DNA of 64,000 nt, taken from Melitaea cinxia. Its lineage: Eukaryota; Arthropoda; Insecta; Lepidoptera; Nymphalidae. Shown here in pieces: positions 10,006 to 22,159 of this stretch. The notes beneath the pieces are model-generated. The model was given only the letters and a program-made list of their open reading frames with translations. It had not been told where the DNA came from and searched no databases. Location: contig NC_059409.1 of the NCBI RefSeq assembly GCF_905220565.1, positions 1,061,501 through 1,125,500 of the forward strand, in the 5' to 3' direction. A program made the position numbers and the translations under genes. The first letter of the stretch is position 1; each line of letters starts with the position of its first letter.

Positions 10006-10560
10006 ATGTTACAGGCTGTCAAAACAATCAAAGTTACAGGTTTGGAACAATGTTGCAGCGATCATAAACGTAGGGGAAATAACGCGAGTCTTCTAGTTAG
10101 TCAAGCCTACTGATCATTGTGACTTACAAATCTGAATTATCATAGATAACAAACTAGTTACTTCATGTTTTATGGTTTACACAGTAACGAAAGAATAGAT
10201 CACGTTTCGTCATCATGGCGTCACTCATGTGGGGCATGATTCTGGTGTGATAATCGTGTGACCGTGATTTATCAGTGGTAGATCAGTAACTACATAATTA
10301 TTGTTTCTCAGGTGTATTTATGTGAATTTTAGATAGTTCTGAACACGAAATAACTTGTTTTATAACGAGAATAAAAACATCGTACCTGAACGTAATTATC
10401 GATCCTACAAAAATATCCGGGTTTCATCCGGTAATTTAAACTCCTCTTCCGGACCGCCATCGATCGTATAAATTCCGAATGAATGGAAGTCAATAGAAGC
10501 CATATTAAGCTTTTGTATATACCTAATGAAAGAATTGTAAAACTATGTTTTTTTAATAAA
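10006..10560. other. Unassigned DNA
   Basis: No repeat or coding signal was recognised. Confidence 0.45.
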
Positions 10561-10845
10561 ACTACGTCGGCAAACAAGCGAACGGCTCACCTAATGGTAA
10601 GTAATTACCGTGGCCTATAGACGCCTGTAACACCAGAAGCATGGCAAGCGCGTTGGAGACCATATCCCCAATCCCCACCAGGAGCTCTGGTCACCTTAAA
10701 CACCACATAAACACAAGCATATACACTGCTTGAAAGTAATCATTTTAGGTGTGAACTACTAAGGTAAAGGTACTTCCCCAGTCGGGCTGCTCCAGATTTT
10801 GAGAAGGAGATTTCCTGCAGTGGTGCCCAACCCGCTACAGTTGTT
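10561..10845 (+). repeat. GTCGGCAAACAAGC family, long copy
   Basis: Starts ACGTCGGCAAACAAGCGAAC, continues with gctcacctaatggtaag, caccagaagcatggcaagcg and ggagctctggtcacctta, and ends near cccagtcgggctgctccaga and tttcctgcag. The family is very common in Lepidoptera; I cannot place it in a class. Confidence 0.8.
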
Positions 10846-11703
10846 TGTTGTTGTTTACAGCTATTTTCATTTTCTATTCGCCAAATTTACATCTATACAT
10901 TATTGACCATGGATATTTTACATTTTATATATTTCTCATTTTTACTGTAACTGTGTTTTACTACCTCAACTCAACTTTGTCTACCTTAACTGTGTAATTT
11001 AAATAATGTAAAATCCGAAAATGACTTTTATTTGGATGCTCTGCATTGATTTAAGAAACATATAATGTAGCTGTGGATTTTTGTACAAATAAATAAATAA
11101 ATGAATTTGCTAATTCACTCCCAAAGTATATTGATACACTTTCATTATGTATACGATAAAAAAATGTTGATATAAAAATTATAAAGTTAATTTTATTAAC
11201 TTCATCAGCGTTACTGTTTCGCACGCCCCCCCCCCCCCCCGTCATTTTCACCTCAAGGACCTCCATAGCGTTTCTCAAGGAGCAAATTTCAAGACTGTCA
11301 GTCCGTGATCACAGCAATAATAAACATCAAAAACAAAATTACCAGATACAAATCTCGTAAATAACACGTTTGACATATAAATTGAACATATTCTTGAACG
11401 TCGACACGATGTTAAATGTAAATAAGAAATAGAAGGAGATACGAACTTCATTAAATTTAATTAATGAAAATTATTTGAGATTTATTTTAGTAGAATAGAA
11501 AAATAATCACGGAAGGGTTTACTAAAATTTCTGGTCAGGCTATATTAAATTCAAAATTGGAAATTTTATTTTGATTTAAAAATGCACCTACGGGTTTAAA
11601 CTGACGTGACTGTTCGGCTCACCTCTGAAAGTAGTAACAAACCTTGAGTAACCTATGAATGAACATATCAAGATAAATACCATTTTTACGTCGTCAATTC
11701 TTA
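10846..11703. other. Unassigned DNA with a 15-base C run
   Basis: A run of 15 C occupies 11226-11240, striking in such AT-rich sequence. (AAAT)n occurs near 11090-11103. No gene is supported. Confidence 0.5.
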
Positions 11704-11865
11704 TCTATATAAATAAAAATGAATGTGGCTAAGTGCATAACTCGAGAATGGCTCGACTAATTCGGGTTATTAATTTTTTGGTATCTTTCATAATAAGGGC
11801 CAAGGAAGGTTTTAATACAAAAAAAATTAACTTTTGAAAGAACGAAGTCTGTCCGGGCAGCTAGT
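11704..11865 (+). mobile_element. Short non-autonomous Helitron
   Basis: Begins TCTATATAAATAAAAATGAA and ends GTCTGTCCGGGCAGCTAGT, that is, a 5' TC and a 3' CTAG followed by T as expected for Helitrons. Related copies are at 9850-10005, 39244-39740 and 55538-55744. No coding capacity. Confidence 0.75.
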
Positions 11866-12486
11866 TAATAATATATGTCATTCAGGACTAGAATTCTAGA
11901 AATAACTCTATTGGCAATTGCGACGTCTTGATGTGAGTGTCTTGCAGTGTTGCTCAATGAATTGGTCCGCCTACGTGTTCGGAGTAGCGCAAACAAATGC
12001 GTCCATGTCGGTTACTGGAGTTAGGTGTCTTAACTTCTTAAGTTGCAAAACTAATTGTATTTAAAAGAATATCATTTTTTATTAAGTTACGGAAATATTT
12101 CACAATTTTACAATACTCATAAAATTATATATATTTGTGGAATATTTCTCGTTTTAAAGTCTATTCGTAACTTATGTGCAGAATAAATGTTATCCACAAC
12201 TTTTAACCGGCGCTCCAAATTTATTTATATAAACAACACAATTTGATCGGTGCCTATTCTATTGCTCTACAGTCTATAGTCTGCAGTGGTCACCTTTCAA
12301 TCGATCATTGTTAGTCTCGCATTGTAGCAGGTTACGGTTATGTAACACAAGGTTGATCATAAGAGAGATTGATATTTTTGTAATGTAATAATTTAATATT
12401 ACTACAGATCTGATATAGGGGCGTTTCATTTTCATTAGTATTCTTAGTATGATCGTAATTACACAAGATTAATTTCATAATTTACA
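11866..12486. other. Unassigned DNA
   Basis: No recognised repeat or exon. Confidence 0.45.
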
Positions 12487-12700
12487 TCTAATATATAAAA
12501 TTCTCGTGTCGCGGTGTTTGTAGTTAAACTCCTCCGAAACGGCTTGAACGATTCTCATGAAATTTTGTGTGTATATTGGGTAGATCTGAGAATCGAACAA
12601 CATCTATTTTTCATCCCCCTAAGTTATAGGGAGGAGGGAGGGAGGGATTAAGTGGGTTGATAACATATATGGCAAAACAACGTTCGCGGGGTCAGCTAGT
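12487..12700 (+). mobile_element. Short non-autonomous Helitron, second family
   Basis: Begins TCTAATATATAAAATTCTCG and ends TTCGCGGGGTCAGCTAGT. The internal phrase ctccgaaacggcttgaacga is typical of lepidopteran Helitrons as I recall them. A G-quadruplex-type run lies inside at 12629-12646. Confidence 0.75.
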
Positions 12701-13530
12701 AATAATATAATAATTTATTTTTTCCTTTAAACCATAAAAGGGTCCAAGAGAGATCAAAGCCGTTCATTCCAGGGTTTTCTATATTTGTGAAAACTTCGAC
12801 TAAGAATGTTGTCGAAATAAAAGGTAACGAGAAGCATATTATGGCTAGACAATTACGAGAAGAAACTTGAGCTAATTCTAGTCAACGGACATGATAATAA
12901 ATCAAAAACAATTAGTACCTTCTGAGCTATGTGTTGTATTAATAAGTTTTCCAGAAAGATCTATAAGTTGTATTTTGATCTACGCTCGCGTCATGACTCC
13001 GGCGCCATGTTGGCATCATAGCGGACCAGGGTCACTAATCATCATAATACCTTGTGACAATAGTACGGGTTTACAGAGTTACGTCTTATCAGTATAATAG
13101 ATGTTAATATTTTTATTTTATAACTATATTTATTATATACTTTATTGCACTAAAAAAATATATATAGAAAATTATATGTATGGTTAATGGCAATAGTGGA
13201 CTTATCCCTAGAAGAGATCTCTTCCAGTCAACCAATACTCATGAGTGTCATATATAGCGGGGAAGACAGTGCAAGAAATAGAAAGCGAGTGCGGGAAACA
13301 GTGTACGAATTAGCTAAATAATTTAAATATATACTTGATGGATTTATGGCGATATACTAGCTGTAAATTAGTTAAATTTTTAATACTGAAATGTGCTAGG
13401 TTGCGTGTTATTACGTGTATGTCAACCGTTATATACAGTCGTGATGAGTTTTATTGTCCAAAACCAGCCTTATTATGACATTGTATTATGTCGTAAACCT
13501 ATTTAGAGGGAAAAAATTATAATATATTTT
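12701..13530. other. Unassigned DNA with a LINE 3'-UTR scrap
   Basis: Around 13195-13230, GGACTTATCCCTAGAAGAGA and tctcttccagtcaacca match the LINE 3'-UTR phrase at 62400-62455. Nothing else is recognised. Confidence 0.5.
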
Positions 13531-13784
13531 TAACCGATTTCAAAAAAGGAGCAGGTTCTCAATTCGACTGTATTTTTTATGTATGATACGATGATTTTTT
13601 GTTGAATCGAATGGTTTTGCTTGTCATGTGGTTTCATTTTAATTTAATCATGATATGACAAGTTTTTTTTTTTGAGTTAACTCTGATAATGCGTTTTCAC
13701 TTGACTATTTTTTCGATCTACGTTGAATCGAATATTCGTTGAATCGATGTAATTGACTTCGTTTGCAAGCAAACACAATTATAT
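13531..13784 (-). repeat. AACCGACTTC-type repeat, short copy
   Basis: Starts AACCGATTTCAAAAAAGGAG and ends attgacttcgtttgcaagca on the plus strand, the reverse orientation of 24766-26624. Most internal modules are missing. Confidence 0.7.
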
Positions 13785-14507
13785 ACACATATTCTTTCAT
13801 TAGAAGTAAAACTACGCATTAATTTACATATATGTATGAGCAAAGTGGTAAACATGAACGCGGGTGACACCGCGCATTTCATCTAGCTTTTTATAACAAA
13901 ATCCAGTCAAAGGAAGCCAGTTAGCCGAGCGTGACTCGTTCCCGCGTACAAAGCACAGGAAGTCATTAGCCGGAAGAGAGGTGTGTCCATTACATACAGC
14001 TCAGTATATAAGGGTAATATGTCAGAGTATCTTAATTACTTTGTTATTTGTTTACTTATGCACCGTGATTTGCAATTTTCAATTTGATAAAATTAAGATT
14101 AGATTAAGAGCCTGCTTCACCGGTTGCTGATAAAGCTATCAGTTCTATAACGGTATCCTACAGATAAACATTTTTAATGTTTTTTTTTTCGCCGTCAAAT
14201 TTCAATTTGTTTGACAATTATTTTATTGGCAATTTGTTTTGACGAGTTGACTTGAAGAGCTTAATTCAAGGGGTCAATAGGAACATGTTCTAATTGACTA
14301 CGTTTTGATTGGTCAAGGGCGTAGGTCACGCAGCTTGAATGGCAAAAACGCGTTACTGTTTTCTTAATACAGAGTTCGTTACATGTTTTACTCATTGATC
14401 GACCATTTGGTAATGTGGTAACAGAACTGTAGTTTGATACCTGCTTGCATAAGTTTATAAATAAATAAATAAACCCTTCATACACAACGGCCTCCAGTAC
14501 GATTTTC
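13785..14507. other. Unassigned DNA
   Basis: A TATATAAG sequence at 14005-14012 is the only promoter-like signal and is not supported by a nearby reading frame. Confidence 0.45.
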
Positions 14508-14665
14508 ACCTGTGTGAAACACATAATACACAAGCACAAATGCCCAGACCACAAAAAACATATAATATATATATGGCCAATAAAATGTGTGTCCTGTGCG
14601 GGGATCGAACTCGCGACCGCCAGCGCAACAGCCAGTGCTGTGACCACTGTGCCAACTCATCGTCA
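14508..14665 (-). repeat. tRNA-like head of the SINE family, tail missing
   Basis: On the minus strand GTTGGCACAGTGGTCACAGC and GGTCGCGAGTTCGATCCC form A- and B-box-like blocks. They are followed by GGCCATATATATATTATA and TGGTCTGGGCATTTGTGC as in complete copies. The tail is lost. Confidence 0.75.
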
Positions 14666-15619
14666 GCTATATTTTTATTTATTTAAAACAAGTTTTTTAT
14701 CCTTCTACAACTAGACTTGTATTCATTATATAAAGACTTGCTATGCGCGACCTTTGTTTGACCTCACAAGATATAACATATCCGAGAAAATAAAATACAC
14801 GTATAAATTCTATTAAAGGATGACATCATTATTTTGACATTGAGAAAAGGAATATATTTAAATCAACAGTTTGTTCCTTATGAGAGGTTGTTTGGTTGGT
14901 TTTTTTCGCAAATTTGCTTGATAAGTACGTATCTTTTTTAATTTTTTTGGTTCAATTCCATACTTCGGATGTAAAATAGTCGATCCCGGATGTTATTAAA
15001 AACAAATGACAGCAATTGTCACTCGTGGTAGGGAAATTATACCACCCGAAGTGAAGCAGAAGCTTTTAGGTCTAATCTTTTTCCACTATGAAGTTGAGGC
15101 TATTGCCCACCAGAAAGACGGTTACGGGCTGATTCGGTTCAGACCATGGTTCAAATGTCATGTAGTGGATAATAAAAAGTAGCTTCCAATAGCAATATTC
15201 TCCATAGTTAGAAAGACCATGGCTAAAATGTTATTAAAATGAATCGCTGTGTGTTAGCGATAAAAAGTTAATTTTGCATTTGTATGAATAAAGTGTATAA
15301 ATAAATGAAGGACATTTTCTAGCGATGGGAATGGGGATCCAATATGATATATTCGTACAGTACAATGTAATCGTATCGGATAACTACAGACACACAAGCA
15401 AAGTCGCAATTACCAACGTCAAGAATGTTTAAACAAAAAAAAATCCAATTATTTGATTGCCAATTTCTTCGCCCATTTTTGAAACGGCACGTTTGACTTG
15501 ACCTTGGTTGTTGCCATAAACACCTGATAGCTATTGAAACTTTTCACAGCGATCGTGTGCCTACCCGCAGCCGCGGTATGGCCAACTGAGCCTAACCGCA
15601 ATGGAGAGAAGGCTTTACT
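14666..15619. other. Unassigned DNA
   Basis: The interval 15005-15175 is somewhat richer in GC, but no motif or splice frame was found in it. Confidence 0.4.
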
Positions 15620-15803
15620 AGTTGGTGGAATTAGTCTGTTGCAGAAAAGAACAGCATTTCGGTGCGACAAAGCCAGCCCTGCGGTCACCAACCCGCCTAC
15701 CCAGCGCGGTGACTATGGGCAAAACACATGAGTTCACGTTATTTTTGGCGTAAACTTGTGGAGGCCTATGTCCAGCTGTGGACTGTATAGGCTGTAATGA
15801 TGA
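15620..15803 (+). repeat. RTE-tail element, sense orientation
   Basis: Contains gtgcgacaaagccagccctg, ggtcaccaacccgcctaccc, gtggaggcctatgtccagct, and ends with tgtaatgatga. The 5' portion of the ~305-bp unit is degraded. Confidence 0.75.
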
Positions 15804-16459
15804 GAAAAGAACAGTCAGACAACAACAAATTAAATGAAAGTTATAAACAAATTTATAAGAAAAGTCAGCTTTCGTGAATCAATTAAATGAATATATGTAA
15901 AACTTTCATTCTTAGAAAAGAAGCTATTAATTAAATAAGTAATAGATAATTCCGTCTTCGCATAAAATTCGCACGACCGGCGCATGTCAATTCCCACGTG
16001 TAACATACACTTGCCTTTCACGCCTTCATTGTATTGTAATGAATCGTGTGTCACAACCGAATATATCATAATGGAGAAATTCCGAAGCACGTAGCATACG
16101 TGTCAATCTAGTCATATAATATCACTCACTCCCCAGGGTTTGGGTAGAAAGTTAGACATATCTCTGGAGGGCGGAATCATATTATTCCGTCTAATAGGCG
16201 ATTGTAAACAATACTGGTATCTAAGGGCTGATGTAATTTTTATTGTTTTTAAAGTGAGAAAAGAAAAGTTACTATACAATCGGATAATTCAACATATTAA
16301 CATCATCACCAACTGATATCGTTAGCATCCACTGACATACTGAAAGTAGCCACTGACCCCCCACACCCCCCTTGATCATCACCTATCACGATCCACAGCA
16401 ATCAACATTAATTCTTAAAAATTTTCTTCAAATCGTCTGAACATATAGCGGTGTCCTAA
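15804..16459. other. Unassigned DNA
   Basis: No recognised repeat or exon. Confidence 0.45.
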
Positions 16460-16467
16460 AGTATATC

Positions 16468-16765
16468 CAGAGCCGTCTCAAACTAGGCTGGGGCCCTTGG
16501 GCACACAAGAATTTGGGGCCCTTTTGGAAAGTAAAAAAAAGCGAATTATAATAACATTGTTTTTATTGACCATTGATGTAATAGCGTAGTATATATGCCT
16601 TGTAAATATCTTCTGATAAAATTACTGATCTGTGAAAAAAGTGTAATGTGTCCGACAAAAATGTTTTGATAATAAATGTGTAAGAGAAATTTTCAGTCCT
16701 TCGGGGCCCCTTGAAGATTGGGGGCGCTGGGCACGGGCCCTGTGCTTATGGAGAAGACGGTATTG
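16468..16765. mobile_element. hAT-type MITE with an 8-bp target-site duplication
   Basis: AGTATATC is found at 16460-16467 and 16766-16773. The 298-bp element begins CAGAGCCGTCTC and its other end, read inward, is CAATACCGTCTTC: an imperfect inverted repeat starting with CA. Subterminal regions are G+C-rich (ggctggggcccttgggcac, ggggccccttgaag) while the middle is AT-rich. The 8-bp duplication and end sequence fit the hAT superfamily. No transposase is present. Confidence 0.8.
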
Positions 16766-16773
16766 AGTATATC

Positions 16774-17317
16774 CTTGCCTGAAATTTTAGTCAGTATTTA
16801 AGTTACTGAATATGTATAAAATTCATTTAAAATAAATCCATTCTAGATTTAAGAGGAAACAGTTAGTAGAGAGTAACCAATTGTAATATAATGCTATACA
16901 AAGGAAATTTCAACGTTACGAAATATGTTCGCAAAGCTCTTCGGTATTTAGGACAGCGCTGGCTCGAATGTTAATAGGACTTTTACTTGGCGAGCTATGC
17001 CAATCTTTATACATATAATTCTCGATTAAGCATTAGTCCTTGAAATGTCATTTCAAGGAGACTGTCAGGTCTGCTGGTGTATTATACGATGCAAATCTAT
17101 TGTTTTTTCATATTTTATAATACTACACAGTAAAAAATTTGATCATTTTTGTATTGCAAGCTAAAAAAACTAAACTGAACTAAACTGAGAGGCAAATGGC
17201 CGAAGTACAATACTCTTATAGATAATTAGACTGGTAGAAATAGTATAACTGTTAATTCTGTAATTAGAGCATCTTTTATCGTTAAATACTAAAGTGATTG
17301 GTACGACGTTACAATAA
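16774..17317. other. Unassigned DNA with a short perfect hairpin
   Basis: TCCTTGAAATG and its reverse complement are separated by one base at 17037-17059. No gene is seen. Confidence 0.45.
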
Positions 17318-17602
17318 TTGTGTTTGCTAGCAATCGAAAAAACAACGACTTTAATTACATCGATAAGTGGACGAAAAAAAAAATAACAAATGCACTAGTC
17401 ACTCACTACGATTTTCGAGGGTTTCCCTCGATTTCTCTAGGATGCCATCTTCAGATCCAGTTTTATGATATGATCCTGGATATCTCATTTTCGAAAAATA
17501 AAGAATTATCAAAATCGGTTCATAAACTTATCTGTGACAATACATAAAAAATATATACGGTCGAATTGAGAAATCTCCTCCTTTTTAAAAGTCGGTTACA
17601 AA
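17318..17602 (+). repeat. AACCGACTTC-type repeat, short copy
   Basis: Starts gtgtttgctagcaatcgaaa with cgactttaattacatcgata, contains the module gatttctctaggatgccatc, and ends gtcgaattgagaaatctcct and aaaagtcggtta. Confidence 0.75.
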
Positions 17603-18829
17603 TTACAAACATCATTCTTAATATCAAGTCTTAATAACAAAATAACTTGAAATTTGGAATGAACAGAAATATTTTAATGCACGGCTCGTTTTTATTTGCT
17701 TTTTGCACTTCATCTTACAGTCTTACAAAAGGGACAGAAATAGCGAATAAAGTCGTTGGTAAGTTTGTTAGAAATGCATAATGTTACAAAAATACTGCAT
17801 CATCAACGGCTTGTCATGTAATTTAATGTTTATTGCGGCTTGAGATTCATGTTACTTGAGATAAGGAATGCCATCGCGTAATATAATGAAGCTATCGACA
17901 CAAACCCTGGGAATGCAGATGAATTTGGATTCTCTTCAAAAATTCTCTCAAAAAGCTTGCAACCATTGATTTAAATTTAAATTTTTACCAAAGAATTAAT
18001 GTATTGTATTATATTAGGAAGATATTTAACTAGAATTTTGTTACGATTTAAAAAAAAAACTGTCTTTTTTCCCGGGCTATTTTTGGACGTATTCTAAAAT
18101 GTGAGAAAATTTGTGTAAACCCGGACGTTTGACAGCCCTAGTAAAGATTATTTAATGTACAAACATACAAGGTCATAGTTATTAGCTTTAAATTATGGGA
18201 ATATGGTAACGATGGAACAAACAATGTCATTTATGGTCTTTGTACAATTACGTAACTTAATGATTTCTACATCTTGATACTTTAAATACAAACGTCAGAA
18301 ACGTTTACCACTGAACGGCTAACATTAGGATCAGAATACTGTGTAGGAGTCTGGAAGTACTAAGCACAATCCCAGACTACAATACAGATAATATCTTTTG
18401 TCTGTACAAACATAAGTCGTGAGAGGGATCGAGTCCTCAACATTTGGTTGGCCAACTTGTTGGCTAGTAGGCTAGCTAGTTTTGTTTAGTTTTGCATACT
18501 TTGTTGGTTAGTTGGTATGCCATCGCTTATTAGTGTGGCGTTAAAAAAATACTCACTAGCATGATCATCGTCCAGCAAATTGTGGTACCGATGCTGCTTG
18601 TCCGATGCTTCGAGCCTCATCATCACGCCGTGTCAATACTGCATCGCGACAATCTGAGGAAGAGAAGAAATAATAAGTCATTTAAAAACTGTCACACTAC
18701 ATTTACATCCCAGAGCTGTGCATATATGCCTTTACTATTACGGTTTGGATACAGCTATTTCTAAATATTCTCTTAAAGCATATTTTTGCTTAACCCCAAA
18801 GCAGGAGATGTATTTTCAAAACTTTAGTA
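17603..18829. other. Unassigned DNA
   Basis: A low-complexity patch rich in TTGG/TAG words lies at about 18440-18520. No gene is supported. Confidence 0.45.
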
Positions 18830-18841
18830 GTCATCTTGGAC

Positions 18842-19179
18842 GCTTCAGTCTGTAATATCCCACTACTGGGCATAGGCCTCTTTCCCCATGTAGGAGAAGG
18901 ATCAGAGCTTAATCCACCACGCTGCTCCAATGCGGGTTGGCGGATATATTCCTTACTACGAGTGACGATCGCTATCAGGTGTACGTGATAACAACCGGGA
19001 CCGACGGCTTAACGTGCTCTCCGAGGCACGGTGGGGAGACACACAAGGACTGCACAAACACCCAGACCACGGCTAACACCTGTATGGCCAATACAAATGT
19101 TTGTCATGTGCGAGGATCGAACCCGCAACCGCCACCGCACAGGCACAATCCATAGCTGTGACCGTTTCGCCAACACGGT
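18842..19179 (-). mobile_element. Complete tRNA-headed SINE with a 12-bp target-site duplication
   Basis: GTCATCTTGGAC is present at 18830-18841 and 19180-19191. On the minus strand the 338-bp element starts with a tRNA-like head: TTGGCGAAACGGTC is A-box-like and GGTTCGATCC matches the B box. A body with TGGTCTGGGTGTTTGTGCAG and GTGCCTCGGAGAGCACGTTA follows, then a tail ending AGGCCTATGCCCAGTAGTGG and GATATTACAGACTGAAG. The tail parallels the end of an RTE-type LINE coding sequence. One of the two cleanest copies in the window. Confidence 0.9.
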
Positions 19180-19191
19180 GTCATCTTGGAC

Positions 19192-20319
19192 ACGTGTCGA
19201 GAATAAAACCTGGAGCGAAAAGTAGGTTCACTAACTGCGCCAAGATGGCAGTCTAAGGTAACTAATTTTTTAAAGTGAATTTCGATAATAATTGATGGAT
19301 ATCAATAATAAGGCAATGTTTATAATAATAAACATTTTTAATATCATATAAAAATACCTAATTTCCTCATGTGTGGGTATTACACAAAAAATAATACAAA
19401 ACAAGGCATTATTAGCTTAATCTAGTAGTGCTTTTGTGAGTTTTTTTTTACACCTTTTAATTGGTCGAATGAAATTAGTTTCAAGATTTTTACGCTACTG
19501 CATTGCGGTATTACCTACATGAAGTTTTAATTTATTTTAGACACTGCTGATTGTTGTTCTTTTTAGCAGATTGCGACGGGTTAAGTTTATCATCTAGGTA
19601 TTAATGAAAGTCTGTTCTAACGCTCCCCCCATCTACAAAGCAAATAAAATGATTGCGACTTAAATAAAATAAAAAATATATAAAAACAACGATTGATCTA
19701 GTAATGATTGATAGTGTACTAGTCAAATATCTAAAGATTTCTCTTTCTGTTTATCTGTCTAGATTCATACATATTTTTAATAGCACAAAAGGTGGTTGTC
19801 ATCATAAACACCTGAGGACAATGATCATTCTTGATTGGAAAAATTAACGTAATCATCTGTTAAGAAGCATTGCGGATTGACTTCAAATATCATTAAGAAG
19901 AATGGGACATTGTTTAGTTTCAGTTTTATCGAAGTAAAATATTAACAGTTATATAAATATTAGACCGGAAGTCAATATAACTTTTTTTAATTCTCTACGT
20001 AAAAAAAACCGGAAGTAGCATGTCAGTGTTATATTCTATGAACAACAATGAACTTTCAGCTCATTTACGACAATAACGCATTGTTGTCTGAACGCTGAAC
20101 TATAAAACGATTTTGAGAGATGAGTTCGCGATCCATATTTTTAATGTATGGCGTACTGTTATTTTTACCGCTTTATTTTGATTGATGTATTGTTCTGGAG
20201 TTTTATTTGTAGCCCGTTAATGAAACAATGACTAAAAATATGTCGCTTAGTCGGCTATTACCTAAAACATAGGCATTAACTGGCCTACCTCAGAAACAGA
20301 TGATCGTTTTTATTTATAC
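19192..20319. other. Unassigned DNA with a SINE-tail scrap
   Basis: 20240-20305 resembles the end of the 8254-8515 SINE (TTAGTCGGCTATTACCTAA, CAGAAACAGATGATCG). Nothing else is recognised. Confidence 0.5.
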
Positions 20320-20600
20320 AACTAGATCGGTAAACAAGCGTACGGCTCACCTGATGGTAAGCGATTACCGTAGCTTATAGACTAGTAGCCTCCAACACCA
20401 GAAGCATCGCAAGAACTTCGCCGACTCTACCCCCAATCATTCCAGGAGCTCTGGTCACCTTACTCACCACAGGAACACAACACTGCTTGAAAGCCGTATT
20501 ATTGAGCTGATTGGGTATAGGGTCGGCAACGCGCTTGCGATGCTTCTGGTGTTGCAGGCGTCTATAAGCTACGGCTCTTACCATCAGGCGAAAAAAAAAT
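20320..20600. repeat. GTCGGCAAACAAGC family in head-to-head fold-back arrangement
   Basis: The left half reads in plus orientation (gatcggtaaacaagcgtacg, gctcacctgatggtaagcga, gtagcttatagac). The right half contains the reverse complement of the same segments (gcgtctataagctacggc, ttaccatcaggcg). So two copies, or one rearranged copy, face each other. Confidence 0.7.
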
Positions 20601-20724
20601 ATGTAAAACAATATTAAATGGGGGATGCCCCCAGGAGTCAATCGTGTGTGTATGTTGAACATATATTTATTCATTATTAATTTTGCATTTCCAGTTTTTT
20701 TGGTGCAGTGGTGTGTATACCGTG

Positions 20725-20995
20725 TAGGTGTCTAAAAACCCGCGGCTACGAGTACGATTTCTGCTCGGAATGGATATTTGTATTTGTTTCCGGTCTTGTT
20801 GCCTATCCTTGTGGGTTTCCCTACTGTACCTCAGAGAGCACGTTAAGCTCTCGGTCCCGTTTGCTATTATATACACCTGACACTAACTCATACCAGGCAA
20901 TATATCCGCCAACCCGCAGTGGAGCAGCGTGGTGTAGCTCCGATTCCGCTCCTGAATTGAGAAAGTGGCCTATGCCCAGCAATAGGATGTCATAT
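20725..20995 (+). repeat. tRNA-headed SINE family, degraded head
   Basis: Shares the body and tail (gagagcacgttaagctctcg, atatatccgccaacccgcag, ggagcagcgtggtg, tggcctatgcccagcaatag). The tRNA-like head is not recognisable. Confidence 0.7.
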
Positions 20996-21399
20996 ACTCA
21001 ATCAGTCATTACTAGTTTGTCAAGATTAGTATTCATATATGCATTATTATGTACAACAATATTTGAATTGATAAGAAGTACAGTAAAAAGGAAAAATATA
21101 TATTCTTCAAAACACACAAACGTAAATAATTAATTTTTAGAGACAATAAATAAATAAAAAAAGATTAAAATGATATACAATTAGACATTTTATTACAAAT
21201 TGAGAGTGATAACGCAAATTAACCTGACGTGTTAAAAATTTATTTTCGTATTAAATTATTTTAATTAATTTAAATTGCAAATAAAATATTAACACAGTTT
21301 ATTACATATTTAATGCAATTAAAAAAACCGTATTAAATTATTTACATTTAAGTTTATTTTATGCAGATATTTTATACATTAAAATTGTTATTCGATAAC
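20996..21399. other. AT-rich DNA, nothing recognised
   Basis: Long runs of A/T with no repeat match. Confidence 0.45.
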
Positions 21400-21664
21400 T
21401 GAGGTAGGGCACAGCAGGAATTTCCTCCTCAAAATATGGAGCAGCCCGACTGGGGTAATACCTCGACCTTACAGAAGATCTCAGCTAAATAATACTGTTT
21501 TCAAACAGTATTGTGTTCCTGTTGGTGAGTAAGGTGACCAGAGCTCCGGGGGGGATTGGGGATTGGGTCGGCAACGCGCTTGTGATGCTTCTGGTGTTGC
21601 AGGTGTCTATAAGTTACGGTAATCTCTTACCATCAGGTGAGCCGTACGCTTGTTTGCCGACCTA
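21400..21664 (-). repeat. GTCGGCAAACAAGC family, long copy
   Basis: Antisense copy from tgaggtagggcacagcagga through gagtaaggtgaccagagctc and tgatgcttctggtgttgcag to gagccgtacgcttgtttgcc. It shows both ends of the family and is a good reference copy. Confidence 0.8.
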
Positions 21665-22147
21665 GAGACATAAAAAAAACCAAACACAAAAGAAACACAC
21701 ACCGTAGTATTACTTAAATAAATAAATTAATCAGAATCAGAAATCTATCGCTGGTAAGCGAAATCAGAGCTAGAATCTACGTAGGGTTACTGAAACCAGC
21801 TTATTAAGCTTCTACTTTTTCCCAGCCATTAGAAATATGACTACTCTCAAACAATCACTTGTAATTCATATGAAACTGTGTCTAACGATTATATTATTAA
21901 ATTTCATCAACGAACCGTATCAATGCATCTCGCATACCCAATTATAGATCTTATGGCATGTGAACATAAGTGCTATGTTAACGTTTCAGTTTGTGACCTC
22001 TCGATTCAATAAATTGTCCGTTACAGTGACCAGACGGTTGGTTACGGAGTAATTGATCAATTGCATTTATCAGACACTAGTAATAACTCTCGGTTTTACT
22101 TGTTTTATATGTTTTAACGTATTCATACGGTCGTGTGTTCCTGAGGT
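21665..22147. other. Unassigned DNA
   Basis: No recognised repeat or exon. Confidence 0.45.
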
Positions 22148-22159
22148 AAGTTAATACTT

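Noticed and set aside
11226..11240. C-run as a sequencing or cloning artefact
   Set aside because: Cannot be decided from sequence alone. Flanks continue normally, so I only note it as a homopolymer.
14005..14028. TATATAAG followed by TCAG as a core promoter
   Set aside because: The spacing from TATA to the initiator is about 19 bp instead of ~30, and no reading frame or exon follows.
14261..14647. 128-codon reading frame on the minus strand
   Set aside because: Its N-terminal part is the SINE head at 14508-14665. The rest has no recognisable feature.
20708..21133. 141-codon reading frame, the longest in the window
   Set aside because: It runs through a SINE copy (20725-20995), so it is repeat sequence without a stop, not a gene.
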